A stretch of 64,000 bases of DNA from Bradyrhizobium septentrionale (GCF_011516645.4 NZ_CP088285.1:6838501-6902500); one strand, 5' to 3'. Numbered from the stretch's first letter, positions 7,987-16,027 are shown. Notes: a model not told the origin generated them from the letters alone. Translations and numbers: made by a program.

Positions 7987-9543
7987 TCAGCTGACGCGCC
8001 GCTCGCGGTTCTCCCAATACGGCTTGCGCAGCTCGCGCTTCAAGATCTTGCCGGCGCCGGAGAGCGGTAAGGGCGTCGAGGTGATGTCGACGCTGCGCGG
8101 GCATTTGTAGCCGGCGATCAGCGCCTTGCAGTGCTCCATCAGCTCTTCCGGCGTGGCGCTGGCGCCGCTCTTCAGCACCACGACGGCGTGGACCTGCTCG
8201 CCCCAGCGCTCGCTCGGGATGCCGATCACGGCGCACTGCGCCACCGCCGGGTGCTGGGCGAGGGCGTTCTCGACCTCGGCCGAATAGACGTTCTCGCCGC
8301 CAGAGATGATCATGTCCTTGACGCGGTCGACGACGTAGACAAAACCGTCCTCGTCCATGTAGCCGCCGTCGCCGGTATGCATCCAGCCGTCGATCACGGC
8401 CCGCGCGGTTTCCTCCGGCCGTTCCCAATAGCCCATCATCACCATATCGCCGCGCACCGCGATCTCGCCGACGGTGCCCAGCGGTACGACCTTGTCTTCG
8501 GCATCGACGATCTTCAATTCCGCGCCGAGCGTGGCGCGGCCGGCGCCGCGGTGTCGGCCCTTGGCGCGGCCGTCGCCGATATGCTCCTTCCAGTGCAGAA
8601 TCGTAGCGATCGGCGACAGCTCGGTCATGCCGTAAGCTTGCGTGAATTCGACATGCGGCAGCGCCTTCATGGCGCGCATCAGCACGGCGTCGCTGATGAC
8701 AGAAGCGCCGTAGGAGATGCCCTTCAGCGACGACAGGTCATACGTGCCGAGCGTCGGATGATCGACGAACATCTGGATCATGGTCGGCACCAGCAGCACG
8801 TCGGTGATGCGCTCCTTCTGAATCGCAGTGGCGACGCCATCGGGCGTAAAGCCCTGGATCACGACGTTGGATCCGCCCGACAGCAGCACCGAATACATCG
8901 CCGCGCCATTGGCGAGGTGGAACATCGGCGCAGCATGCAGATAGATCGTGCTGCTCGGCCACAGGCCTTCGCCGAGCGCGTTGAGCGCATTGGCCATCAG
9001 ATTGCCGTGGCTCAGCATCACGCCCTTGGAGCGGCCGGTGGTGCCGCCGGTGTAGAAGATGCCGGCGAGATCGTCGCGCGAGCGCATCGCATCCGCCATC
9101 GGCTCGCTGCGCGCGATCAGTGTCTCGTAATTCTCCATGCCCACAGGCGTCTCGCCCTCGTCGGCATAGACCAGCTTGAGGCCGGGGATGGTGGTCGCCA
9201 GCGTCGCGCCGACCGGCGCGAATGCCTTGTCGACGAACAGGATGGTGGCGCGGCAGTCGCGCAGCGCGTCCTCGTTCTCCAGCGGAGACCAGCGGATGTT
9301 GAGCGGCACGATCACGGCGCCGGCCCAGCCGACCGCGAGGTACAGCTCGAGATAACGATCGGAGTTCAGCGACAGGATCGCGACGCGGTCGCCGTTGTCA
9401 GCGCCAAGGCCGCGGATCGCCGCGGCGAGGCGGGCGACGCGGGTGCCGACCTCGCGCCAGTTGCGCCGCCGCTCACCGCAGACGACTGCGAGTCCGTTTG
9501 GATTGACCTGCAGCGCCCGCCGCAGCCCGTGTGTGATGTTCAC
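7987..9543 (-). CDS. Acyl-CoA synthetase (AMP-forming fatty-acid/aryl CoA ligase)
   Basis: 518 residues of the ANL superfamily, activating a carboxylic acid to its CoA thioester through an acyl-adenylate. Visible motifs: the P-loop-like IFYTGGTTGRSKGVMLSH (about residues 165-185), the adenine motif QAYGMTELSP, GWMHTGDGGYMDEDGF, and the hinge/lysine region DRVKDMIISGGENVYSAEVE with a late catalytic Lys in PLSGAGKILKRELR. Length is typical. Its start overlaps the 3' end of the tetR gene by 71 bases, so the two are cotranscribed. With the thiolase and hydratases across the divergent promoter it should start the breakdown of an unidentified acid. Confidence 0.9.
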   Translation of the reverse strand: MNITHGLRRALQVNPNGLAVVCGERRRNWREVGTRVARLAAAIRGLGADNGDRVAILSLNSDRYLELYLAVGWAGAVIVPLNIRWSPLENEDALRDCRATILFVDKAFAPVGATLATTIPGLKLVYADEGETPVGMENYETLIARSEPMADAMRSRDDLAGIFYTGGTTGRSKGVMLSHGNLMANALNALGEGLWPSSTIYLHAAPMFHLANGAAMYSVLLSGGSNVVIQGFTPDGVATAIQKERITDVLLVPTMIQMFVDHPTLGTYDLSSLKGISYGASVISDAVLMRAMKALPHVEFTQAYGMTELSPIATILHWKEHIGDGRAKGRHRGAGRATLGAELKIVDAEDKVVPLGTVGEIAVRGDMVMMGYWERPEETARAVIDGWMHTGDGGYMDEDGFVYVVDRVKDMIISGGENVYSAEVENALAQHPAVAQCAVIGIPSERWGEQVHAVVVLKSGASATPEELMEHCKALIAGYKCPRSVDITSTPLPLSGAGKILKRELRKPYWENRERRVS

Positions 9544-10273
9544 TTCCGTCCTCCCTTGGTGCGTTTCCCTTGCGAGGCGGTTTGTCCGCCTTCTCTGCAG
9601 CCGGAGCGACTGCTTTGTGCGCTGTTGTTTTACGCGTTGATGTCGTGGCGATCCCCTCGGTGAGGCGGATCGCGAATTCCTCGGCGACGGCGCGTCCGGT
9701 CAACTCACCGCCGGGCTGGAACCAGTGGCCGATCCAGTTCAGCGAGCCCGCGATCGCAAACGCCGCGAGCTTCGGGTCGCACGGTTTGACCGAACCGTCC
9801 TCGACACCCTGTACGATGTAGTCGCGGAAGGCGCGGTCGATCCGCCGCTTCGCCGTCTGCACGATCTTGCGGTTGTCCTCGCTGAGGTCGCGGATGTCGA
9901 AGCGGACCAGGCTCTTGCCGTAGTCCTCGGTCATCAGCTCGGCGTAGCGGACCACCAGCTTGCGCAGCTTGGCAAGGCCGCTGCCGCCGCCGGCCGAGGT
10001 TTCGGCGATGCATTCGTCGACCAGCTCGTTGCCGATCGACCAGCACTCGAACAGGATCTCGTCCTTGCCGCGGAAGTAATTGTAGAGCGCGGGCTTGGTG
10101 ATGTTGAGCCGCTTGGCGACGTCGTTCAGCGTGGCGCGGTGATAGCCCTGTTCGAGGAACAGCTGTACGGCGGCGCGCAGCACCGCCTCGCGCTTCTCGT
10201 CGCGGGCGCGGCGCCGGCTCTCGAAGGGCAGCCAGGGGGACTGGCTGGAGGAGGGGATGTGTCCGTCGTCCAT
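9473..10273 (-). CDS. TetR-family transcriptional regulator
   Basis: 266 residues. The N-terminal TetR_N helix-turn-helix is clear: REAVLRAAVQLFLEQGYHRAT and LNDVAKRLNITKPALYNYFRGKDE (about residues 28-75). The rest is a ligand-binding helical domain plus a basic, low-complexity tail of about 50 residues. That tail is encoded over the start of the CoA-ligase gene. It is divergent from the thiolase operon, with a perfect 14-base palindrome (10330-10343) between them. It most likely represses both directions until an acyl-CoA intermediate binds, as in FadR/PaaR-like TetR regulators; the ligand is inferred. Confidence 0.9.
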   Translation of the reverse strand: MDDGHIPSSSQSPWLPFESRRRARDEKREAVLRAAVQLFLEQGYHRATLNDVAKRLNITKPALYNYFRGKDEILFECWSIGNELVDECIAETSAGGGSGLAKLRKLVVRYAELMTEDYGKSLVRFDIRDLSEDNRKIVQTAKRRIDRAFRDYIVQGVEDGSVKPCDPKLAAFAIAGSLNWIGHWFQPGGELTGRAVAEEFAIRLTEGIATTSTRKTTAHKAVAPAAEKADKPPRKGNAPREDGSEHHTRAAAGAAGQSKRTRSRLR

Positions 10274-10304
10274 ATGAAGCCGATGTCGTGAAGCCGTTGC
10301 CGCA

Positions 10305-10331
10305 TTGACTCTGCGTGAGGTGCCGTATATT
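10305..10331 (+). promoter_or_regulatory. Candidate promoter of the thiolase operon
   Basis: TTGACT (10305-10310) and TATATT (10326-10331), spaced 15 bases (16 to the overlapping ATATTA), lie about 50 bases upstream of the thiolase start. The -10 box touches the palindromic operator, so a bound TetR protein would block initiation. Prediction by eye. Confidence 0.4.
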
Positions 10332-10343
10332 ACCCATGGGTAA
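10330..10343. promoter_or_regulatory. TetR-type operator TTACCCATGGGTAA
   Basis: A perfect 14-base palindrome in the divergent tetR/thiolase intergenic region. A further half site GGGTAA occurs at 10357-10362. Size, symmetry and position are typical of TetR-family operators controlling fatty-acid or aromatic CoA catabolism. Confidence 0.65.
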
Positions 10344-10378
10344 CAAATAGTCCAGTGGGTAATTTTCGGGAGGACAGA

Positions 10379-11563
10379 ATGACGTCACGCACCTATGTTG
10401 CCGGGGTCGGCATGATCCCGTTCGTCAAGCCCGGCGCCAATGCGCCGTATCACGTGATGGGCGCTGAGGCCGCCAGGCTCGCGCTTGCCGATGCCGGCCT
10501 CGACTACGGCCGTGTGCAACAGGCCTATGTCGGCTATGTCTATGGCGACTCCACCTGCGGCCAGCGCGCGCTGTATCCGGTCGGCATGACCGGCATCCCG
10601 ATCGTCAACGTCAACAACAACTGCTCGACCGGCTCGACCGCGCTGTTCCTGGCGCGGCAGGCGATCGAGTCAGGCGCAGCCGACTGCGTGATGGCGCTCG
10701 GCTTCGAGCAGATGAAGCCCGGTGCGCTTGGCGCCGTGTTCACCGATCGGCCCAGCGCGTTCGACGATTTCGACGCCGCGGCCGACAAGCTGGTCGATGC
10801 GCCCGGCGTGCCGCTGGCGCTGCGCTATTTCGGCGGCGCCGGCCTCAGCCACATGAAGAAATACGGCACGCCGCTCTCCGCGTTTGCAAAAGTGCGCGCC
10901 AAGGCGAGCCGCCATGCCAAGAACAATCCCCTGGCGCTGTTCCGGAAAGAGGTCACCGCCGACGACGTCATGAACGACCAGGTGATCTGGCCCGGCGTGA
11001 TGACCCGGCTGATGGCGTGTCCGCCGACCTGCGGCGGCGCCGCCGCGATCCTGGTCTCGGAGAAATTCGCCGACCAGCATGGTCTCAACAAGCAGGTCCG
11101 CATCGCGGCGCAGGCGATGACGACCGACACGCCGTCGACCTTCGGGGCCGACGACATGATGCAGGTGGTCGGCTACGACATGGCGCGCGACGCCGCCAAC
11201 AAGGTCTATGAGGCAGCCGGCATCGGGCCAAAAGATCTCGACGTCGTCGAGCTGCATGACTGCTTCGCCCACAACGAGCTGATCACCTATGAAGGGCTCA
11301 GCCTGTGCGCCCAAGGCGAGGCCGCGAAGTTCATCGACGACGGCGACAATACTTATGGCGGCAAGTTCGTCACCAATCCCTCCGGCGGCCTGTTGTCGAA
11401 GGGCCATCCGCTCGGCGCCACCGGCCTTGCGCAGTGCTACGAGCTGACGCGGCAGCTGCGCGGCACCGCGTCGGCGACCCAGGTCGAAGGTGCGCGGCTC
11501 GGCCTGCAGCACAATCTCGGCCTCGGCGGCGCCTGCGTCGTGACGCTCTACCAACGCGCCTGA
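10379..11563 (+). CDS. SCP-x/lipid-transfer-type thiolase
   Basis: 394 residues from the ATG at 10379, which is preceded by GGGAGG. It is a thiolase-fold enzyme of the nondecarboxylating SCP-x (lipid transfer protein) class: the nucleophile Cys lies in NVNNNCSTGSTALFLARQAI, the catalytic His in VVELHDCFAHNELI, and the C-terminal motif is GGLLSKGHPLGATGLAQ. Such thiolases cleave branched or bulky 3-ketoacyl-CoAs, as in steroid side-chain or branched fatty-acid breakdown. It heads an operon with two MaoC-like genes (gap 7 bases) under the TetR operator. Substrate inferred only by class. Confidence 0.88.
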   Translation: MTSRTYVAGVGMIPFVKPGANAPYHVMGAEAARLALADAGLDYGRVQQAYVGYVYGDSTCGQRALYPVGMTGIPIVNVNNNCSTGSTALFLARQAIESGAADCVMALGFEQMKPGALGAVFTDRPSAFDDFDAAADKLVDAPGVPLALRYFGGAGLSHMKKYGTPLSAFAKVRAKASRHAKNNPLALFRKEVTADDVMNDQVIWPGVMTRLMACPPTCGGAAAILVSEKFADQHGLNKQVRIAAQAMTTDTPSTFGADDMMQVVGYDMARDAANKVYEAAGIGPKDLDVVELHDCFAHNELITYEGLSLCAQGEAAKFIDDGDNTYGGKFVTNPSGGLLSKGHPLGATGLAQCYELTRQLRGTASATQVEGARLGLQHNLGLGGACVVTLYQRA

Positions 11564-11570
11564 GGTCGTC

Positions 11571-12026
11571 ATGGTCGATCAATCGGCTGTCGGGCGTGAA
11601 TTCACGCCGGTGACCGCGCGCGTCGAGCCGGGGCGCCTGCGCTTCTTCCTCGACACGCTCGGCGAGACCAATCCGGTCTATCGGGACGAGGCGACCGCGC
11701 AGGCGGCGGGTTTTGCGGCGGCGCCGGTGCCACCGACCTATCTGTTCTGCCTGGAGATGATGGACGCAACGGTGCCGTTCGAGTTCCTGACCGCGCTCGA
11801 CATCGATCTCGCCCGAGTGCTGCATGGCGAGCAGCGCTTCGACTATCACGCCCCCGTTGTGGTCGGTGACACCCTGACGTTCCACCCGCGCGTCACCAGC
11901 GTGACCGACAAGAAGGGCGGGGCGATGACGCTGATCGTAGTCGAGACTGGGGTCACCAACCAGAGTGGCGTCCATGTCGCCGATGTCTCGCGCACCATCG
12001 TGGTGCGCAATGCGAGGCCGTCATGA
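11571..12026 (+). CDS. MaoC-like dehydratase, FAS1-type N-terminal domain protein
   Basis: 151 residues resembling the MaoC_dehydrat_N (FAS1-like) hot-dog domain: GREFTPVTARVEPGRLRFF, then PVPPTYLFCLEMM and a late HYHAP-like FDYHAPVVVGDTL. In this family the N-terminal hot-dog usually lacks the catalytic Asp-His pair and contributes structure and substrate binding. The stop overlaps the next MaoC gene by four bases (ATGA), so the two products are probably made in equal amounts and form a heteromer, as known for ChsH1/ChsH2 of actinobacterial steroid degradation. Role: hydratase partner in beta-oxidation (inferred). Confidence 0.82.
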   Translation: MVDQSAVGREFTPVTARVEPGRLRFFLDTLGETNPVYRDEATAQAAGFAAAPVPPTYLFCLEMMDATVPFEFLTALDIDLARVLHGEQRFDYHAPVVVGDTLTFHPRVTSVTDKKGGAMTLIVVETGVTNQSGVHVADVSRTIVVRNARPS

Positions 12027-12430
12027 GCGCTGCACGTCGGGCGGTCGGCGACCGCATCGTCCACAAGGAATTTCCGCCGATCACCCGGCATCGCCTTGCG
12101 CTGTATTGCGGCGCCTCGGGCGATCACAACCCGATCCATGTCGATATCGACTTCGCAAAAGCGGCCGGATTCCCCGACGTGTTCGCGCACGGCATGTTGG
12201 TCATGGGCTATCTCGGCCAGGCGCTGACCGACGCGGTCGCGCCGTCGCGCATCCGCTCGTTCTCGACCCGCTTTGCCGCCATCACCCAGCTCGGCGCGCA
12301 GCTGACCTGCGAGGGCACGGTGATCGAGCTGATCGAGCAGGGCGGCGAGAAGCGGGCGAAGGTCGCGCTGACGACGAAAGATCAGAACGGCGAGGTCAAG
12401 CTCGCGGGGGAAGCGGTTATCGCGTTGTAG
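12023..12430 (+). CDS. MaoC-family enoyl-CoA hydratase
   Basis: 135 residues with the hydratase-2 motif intact: YCGASGDHNPIHVDIDFAKAAGF (catalytic Asp and His) followed by DVFAHGMLVMGYLGQAL. It should add water to a 2-enoyl-CoA. It overlaps the preceding half-hydratase gene by four bases, which supports a two-subunit hydratase. The operon is then interrupted: within about 90 bases comes a palindromic repeat carrying an IS481-type element, and the SDR and acyl-CoA dehydrogenase follow only after it. Confidence 0.88.
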   Translation: MSAARRAVGDRIVHKEFPPITRHRLALYCGASGDHNPIHVDIDFAKAAGFPDVFAHGMLVMGYLGQALTDAVAPSRIRSFSTRFAAITQLGAQLTCEGTVIELIEQGGEKRAKVALTTKDQNGEVKLAGEAVIAL

Positions 12431-12462
12431 CGGGATAGTCCCGCCGAGCAAGGACTCGTACT

Positions 12463-12509
12463 CCCTCTCCCGCTTGCGGGGGAGGGCTGGGGTGGGGGCT
12501 CTCTCCACG
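12463..12509. repeat. Left arm of a palindromic repeat split by an IS element
   Basis: CCCTCTCCCGCTTGCGGG followed by a G-rich tract and GGGGGCTCTCTCC. The inverted counterpart lies at 13853-13920, beyond the IS481-type element. Confidence 0.7.
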
Positions 12510-13840
12510 GTACAGACCGGATAGATACCCGACAGTTTAGACCGGCATGATTGCCGACAGGTTTCTAGAAGCATCGGCGGGAGGGCCCGACGATGCCGTT
12601 CAGAGAGACCAGTCGGATGGAAGAGCGTATCCGGATGCTTATGGAGTACGAGAGCGGGAACTGGAGCGTGTCGGAGTTGTGCCGCCGTCACGGTATCTGC
12701 CGCGACACGTTTTACGCATGGCGCCAGCGGAAGCAGAGCGGCGATCCGGAGTGGTTCAGGGACCGTTCGCACGCGCCGCAGCAATGCCGACAAACGACCG
12801 ATGCGGCGATTGCAGAGAAGGTGATCGCGGCTCGGCAGCGCTTTCCCTATCTGGGACCGCGCAAGCTGCTCGCCCTGCTTGACCGCCAGGCGCCGGAGAT
12901 CGATTGGCCGGCGGCGTCGACGATTGGGAGCATTCTCAAGCGCGCGGGGCTGATCTCGCCGGTGAAGCGCCGCCGCCGTCCGCTCGACCAGCGGCGTCCC
13001 TGCACGCCGGTGCAGGAGCCGAACGACGAGTGGAGCGTGGACTTCAAGGGTTGGTTCCGCACCCGCGACCAGTGCCGGATTGATCCGTTGACGGTGGCTG
13101 ACAGCCACAGTCGCTTCCTGATCGAACTGCAGATCGTCGCACCGACGACCGAGGGCGTCCGCCCCCGCTTCGAGAGGGCTTTCCGCGAGCATGGCCTGCC
13201 GCGGGCAATCCGCTGCGACAATGGTTCGCCGTTCGGCTCGCGCGGCGCCGGCGGTCTCACCACATTGTCGGTCTGGTGGCTGAAGCTCGGCATTACGCCG
13301 CACTTCATCCGTCCGGCCTCGCCGCAGGAGAACGGTCGCCATGAGCGCATGCATCGCACCTTGAAGGCGCAAACATCGAGCCCACCGGCAGATAATGCGT
13401 CCGAGCAACAGGCCCGCTTTGACGCCTTCCGAGAGCATTACAATAAGGAACGTCCTCACGAAGCGCTGGGCCAACGGCCGCCGGAGGACGCCTATCGAGC
13501 ATCTCAACGCACCATGCCGGATCGCGAGCAAGACCCCTGGTATGACGCCGATCACCAGGCCCGCCGTGTTCGCGGCAATGGGGAGATTAAATGGAAAGGC
13601 AAGTTCGTCTTTATCGGTCAGGCGCTGGTGAACGAACTTGTCGGCATCGCCGAACTCGATACCGGTGACCACGTCGTCCGCTTCTGCGACCTCGACGTCG
13701 GTCTCATCGACCGCCGCGGCCTGTTCACCCGGTTCGCTCCGCCTCGTGAGGGGCTGCGCGAACCGGGCGAACAGACCGCTTAACCCAAACTGTCGGGGAT
13801 CATGCCGGTCCAAAATGTCGGGAATCATGCCGGTTGAACA
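12510..13840 (+). mobile_element. IS481-family insertion sequence
   Basis: One transposase gene flanked by 45-base imperfect inverted repeats (12516-12560 and 13790-13834, about 37 matches). Each terminal repeat is a tandem pair of about 25-base units beginning ACCGG and ending CCGACA, probably two transposase binding sites per end. The element splits a palindromic intergenic repeat whose arms flank it. Ends are placed within a few bases; target duplication was not resolved. Confidence 0.82.
12593..13783 (+). CDS. IS481-family transposase
   Basis: 396 residues. The N-terminal HTH segment (MEERIRMLMEYESGNWSVSE, LCRRHGICRDTFYAWRQR) precedes an rve integrase core with DDE signatures: NDEWSVDFKGWF (Asp), RCDNGSPFGSRG (Asp) and SPQENGRHERMHRTLK (Glu). 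A C-terminal extension of about 90 residues follows HYNKERPHEALGQRPP. Length and layout fit single-ORF IS481 transposases. The gene looks intact and shares the orientation of the catabolic operon it separates, so it may read through into, or uncouple, the downstream SDR gene. Confidence 0.92.
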   Translation: MPFRETSRMEERIRMLMEYESGNWSVSELCRRHGICRDTFYAWRQRKQSGDPEWFRDRSHAPQQCRQTTDAAIAEKVIAARQRFPYLGPRKLLALLDRQAPEIDWPAASTIGSILKRAGLISPVKRRRRPLDQRRPCTPVQEPNDEWSVDFKGWFRTRDQCRIDPLTVADSHSRFLIELQIVAPTTEGVRPRFERAFREHGLPRAIRCDNGSPFGSRGAGGLTTLSVWWLKLGITPHFIRPASPQENGRHERMHRTLKAQTSSPPADNASEQQARFDAFREHYNKERPHEALGQRPPEDAYRASQRTMPDREQDPWYDADHQARRVRGNGEIKWKGKFVFIGQALVNELVGIAELDTGDHVVRFCDLDVGLIDRRGLFTRFAPPREGLREPGEQTA

Positions 13841-13852
13841 CACGAGTCATGT

Positions 13853-13920
13853 CGCGGAGAGAGCCCCCACCCGCATCGCATCTTCGATGCGATGCGACCT
13901 CCCCCGCAAGCGGGAGAGGT
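13853..13920. repeat. Right arm of the split palindromic repeat
   Basis: GGAGAGAGCCCCCACCC, then a small palindrome GCATCGCATCTTCGATGCGATGC, then CCTCCCCCGCAAGCGGGAGAGG. The last block is the reverse complement of the left arm at 12463-12485. The two arms would pair if the IS element were removed. Confidence 0.7.
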
Positions 13921-13955
13921 GAAGAAAGAAGATCATCTCGTTTGAGGGAGGAACC

Positions 13956-14660
13956 ATGTCGAAACTGCAAGGCAAAGTCGCGCTCATCTCAGGCTCAGGC
14001 CGCGGCATCGGGCGAGCTATTGCGCTGAAGCTTGCGAGCGAGGGCGCGCGGGTCGTGGTCAACGACCTCGATGCCGAGCCGGGCAATGCCGTCGCCGCCG
14101 AGATCAAGGCAATGGGCGGCGAGGCGATCGCGGTCAATGGCAGCGTGACGGAGGCAGGCTTTGCCGATCGTTTCGTCGACGGCGCGATCGAGCAGTTCGG
14201 CGGCCTCGACATCATCGTCAACAATGCCGGCTACACCTGGGACTCGACGATCCAGAAGATGTCGGACGAGCAGTTCCAGGCGATGCTCGACGTCCATCTG
14301 GTCGCCCCGTTCCGGATCATGCGTGCCGCGTCCGAGCCGATCCGGGTGATGGCCAAGCGAGAGGCCGAGGCCGGCCGCGAGGTGTTCCGCAAGGTCGTCA
14401 ACGTCTCCTCGATCGCGGGCCTCTACGGCAATGCCGGGCAGGCGAGCTATTCTTCGGCCAAGGCCTCGCTGATCGGGCTGACGCGCACGATGTGCAAGGA
14501 GTGGGGCCGCTACAAGGTCAACGTCAATTGCGTGGCGTTCGGCCTGATCAACACCCGCCTGACCCAGCCGATCGAGACCCAGCAGAAGACCATCGACGTC
14601 GCCGGCCGCGACATCAAGGTCGGCGTCCAACCGCAGATGCTGGAGGCGATGGCCGGATGA
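13956..14660 (+). CDS. SDR-family oxidoreductase, C-terminus lost by frameshift
   Basis: 234 residues of a classical short-chain dehydrogenase: cofactor motif ISGSGRGIGRAIALKLA, NNAGYTWDSTIQ, catalytic Ser in NVSSIAGLYGNAG and YSSAKASLIGLTR with Tyr and Lys. It would oxidise the 3-hydroxyacyl-CoA made by the MaoC pair. The frame ends at a TGA at 14658-14660 just where SDRs continue with an IPLGRxGxPEE motif. That motif is encoded next door in another frame (14657-14782), so one base appears to be missing. About 40 C-terminal residues are lost in the product as written. Confidence 0.85.
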   Translation: MSKLQGKVALISGSGRGIGRAIALKLASEGARVVVNDLDAEPGNAVAAEIKAMGGEAIAVNGSVTEAGFADRFVDGAIEQFGGLDIIVNNAGYTWDSTIQKMSDEQFQAMLDVHLVAPFRIMRAASEPIRVMAKREAEAGREVFRKVVNVSSIAGLYGNAGQASYSSAKASLIGLTRTMCKEWGRYKVNVNCVAFGLINTRLTQPIETQQKTIDVAGRDIKVGVQPQMLEAMAG

Positions 14661-14782
14661 TCCCGCTCGGCCGCGGCGGCACGCCGGAAGAGGCGGCGGA
14701 CGCGGTCTATCTGTTCTGCGCTCCGGAATCGAACTACATCAGTGGTCAGGTGATCGTCGCCGGCGGCGGTCTGTTGATCTGA
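14657..14782 (+). pseudogene. Frameshifted C-terminal part of the SDR gene
   Basis: In a different frame from the main SDR ORF, this segment reads MIPLGRGGTPEEAADAVYLF, then CAPESNYISGQVIVAGGGLL, exactly the conserved SDR C-terminus. Its ATG overlaps the upstream TGA (ATGA). It is best read as the tail of the same gene after a one-base deletion, either real or a sequencing error. A separately translated 41-residue peptide is less likely. Confidence 0.75.
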
Positions 14783-14788
14783 TAACGA

Positions 14789-14843
14789 GAGCGTTTTCGA
14801 GCGAAGTGGGTACCGGTTCGCGTCAAGAAAACGCGTCAAAGCA
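14789..14843. repeat. Intergenic palindromic repeat (GCGTTTTC type)
   Basis: GCGTTTTC (from 14791) pairs with GAAAACGC (around 14827-14834) around a GAAGTGGGTACCGGTTCGCG core. This is a widespread Rhizobiales intergenic motif. It lies between the SDR tail and the acyl-CoA dehydrogenase. Confidence 0.65.
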
Positions 14844-14856
14844 AGAATCTGAGGGC

Positions 14857-16005
14857 ATGATGCACTACCGATCGTCCTGGATGACCGAGGAGCTGGACAC
14901 CTTCCGTGACCAGTTCCGCAAATTCCTCGCCAAGGACCTTTTGCCGCACGCCGAAAAATGGCGCGAGCAGAAATTGGTCGACCGCTCGGCCTGGCGCGCG
15001 CTCGGCGAGATGGGCGCGTTGCTGCCGAGCGTGCCCGAGGCCTATGGCGGCTTAGGGACCAGCTTCGCCTATGACGCGGCCGTGCTCGATGACCTCGAGA
15101 GCACGGTGCCGGAGTTGACCACCGGTGTCTCCGTGCACAGCGCGATCGTCGCACATTACATCGTCAATTACGGCTCGGAGGAGCAGAAGCTGCGCTGGCT
15201 GCCGAAGATGGCGTCCGGCGTGATGGTCGGCGCCATCGCGATGACCGAGCCCGGCACCGGCTCCGACCTGCAGGCCGTCAAGACCACGGCCAGGAAACAG
15301 GGCAATTCCTACGTCATCAACGGCCAGAAGACGTTCATCACCAACGGCCAGGCCGCCGACCTCGTCATCGTGGTGGCGCGCACCGGGGCTGCGGGCTCGA
15401 AGGGCATCTCGCTGATCGTGGTGGAGACCGCGGGCGCGGAGGGCTACCGGCGCGGGCGCAACCTCGACAAGATCGGCCTGCACGCCTCCGACACCTCGGA
15501 GCTGTTCTTCGACAATGTCACGGTGCCGCCGGAGAACCTGCTCGGGGCCGAGGAGGGCAACGGCTTCGTGCAGCTGATGCAGCAATTGCCGCAGGAGCGG
15601 CTGGCGCTCGCCGTCGGCGCCGTCGCCTCGATGGAGCGCGCGGTTCGGATCACCGCGGAGTACACCAAGGAACGCACCGCGTTCGGCAAGCCGCTGCTCG
15701 AATTCCAGAACACCGCCTTCAAGCTCGCCGAGCGCAAGACCGAGGCGATGATCGCCCGCGTGTTCGTCGACTGGTGCATCGAGCGCCTGGTCGCCGGCGA
15801 CCTCGACACCGTGACGGCGTCGATGGCGAAATGGTGGTGCTCGCAGAAGCAGGTCGAAACCGCGGACGAATGCCTGCAGCTGCACGGCGGTTACGGCTAC
15901 ATGCAGGAATATCCGATCTCGCGCATGTTCATCGATGCCCGGATCCAGAAGATCTATGGCGGCACCAACGAGATCATGAAGCTGCTGATCGCGCGCTCGC
16001 TGTAA
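14857..16005 (+). CDS. Acyl-CoA dehydrogenase
   Basis: 382 residues from the ATG at 14857 (14860 also possible; GAGG just upstream). All ACAD domains are visible: an N-terminal helical domain (TFRDQFRKFLAKDLLPHAEKW), the FAD/substrate strand AMTEPGTGSDLQAVKTTA, the NGQKTFITNG segment, and the C-terminal helical domain ending QLHGGYGYMQEYPISRMF and QKIYGGTNEIMK. It introduces the 2,3-double bond that the MaoC hydratase pair would act on. It belongs to the same catabolic operon, although the IS481-type element and a palindromic repeat separate it from the hydratases. Confidence 0.92.
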   Translation: MMHYRSSWMTEELDTFRDQFRKFLAKDLLPHAEKWREQKLVDRSAWRALGEMGALLPSVPEAYGGLGTSFAYDAAVLDDLESTVPELTTGVSVHSAIVAHYIVNYGSEEQKLRWLPKMASGVMVGAIAMTEPGTGSDLQAVKTTARKQGNSYVINGQKTFITNGQAADLVIVVARTGAAGSKGISLIVVETAGAEGYRRGRNLDKIGLHASDTSELFFDNVTVPPENLLGAEEGNGFVQLMQQLPQERLALAVGAVASMERAVRITAEYTKERTAFGKPLLEFQNTAFKLAERKTEAMIARVFVDWCIERLVAGDLDTVTASMAKWWCSQKQVETADECLQLHGGYGYMQEYPISRMFIDARIQKIYGGTNEIMKLLIARSL

Positions 16006-16027
16006 AGGTTCGCTCCGACCTCACATC

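Noticed and set aside
11846..13843. A long minus-strand frame of 665 codons
   Set aside because: It is antisense to the MaoC genes and the IS481 transposase; high-GC shadow.
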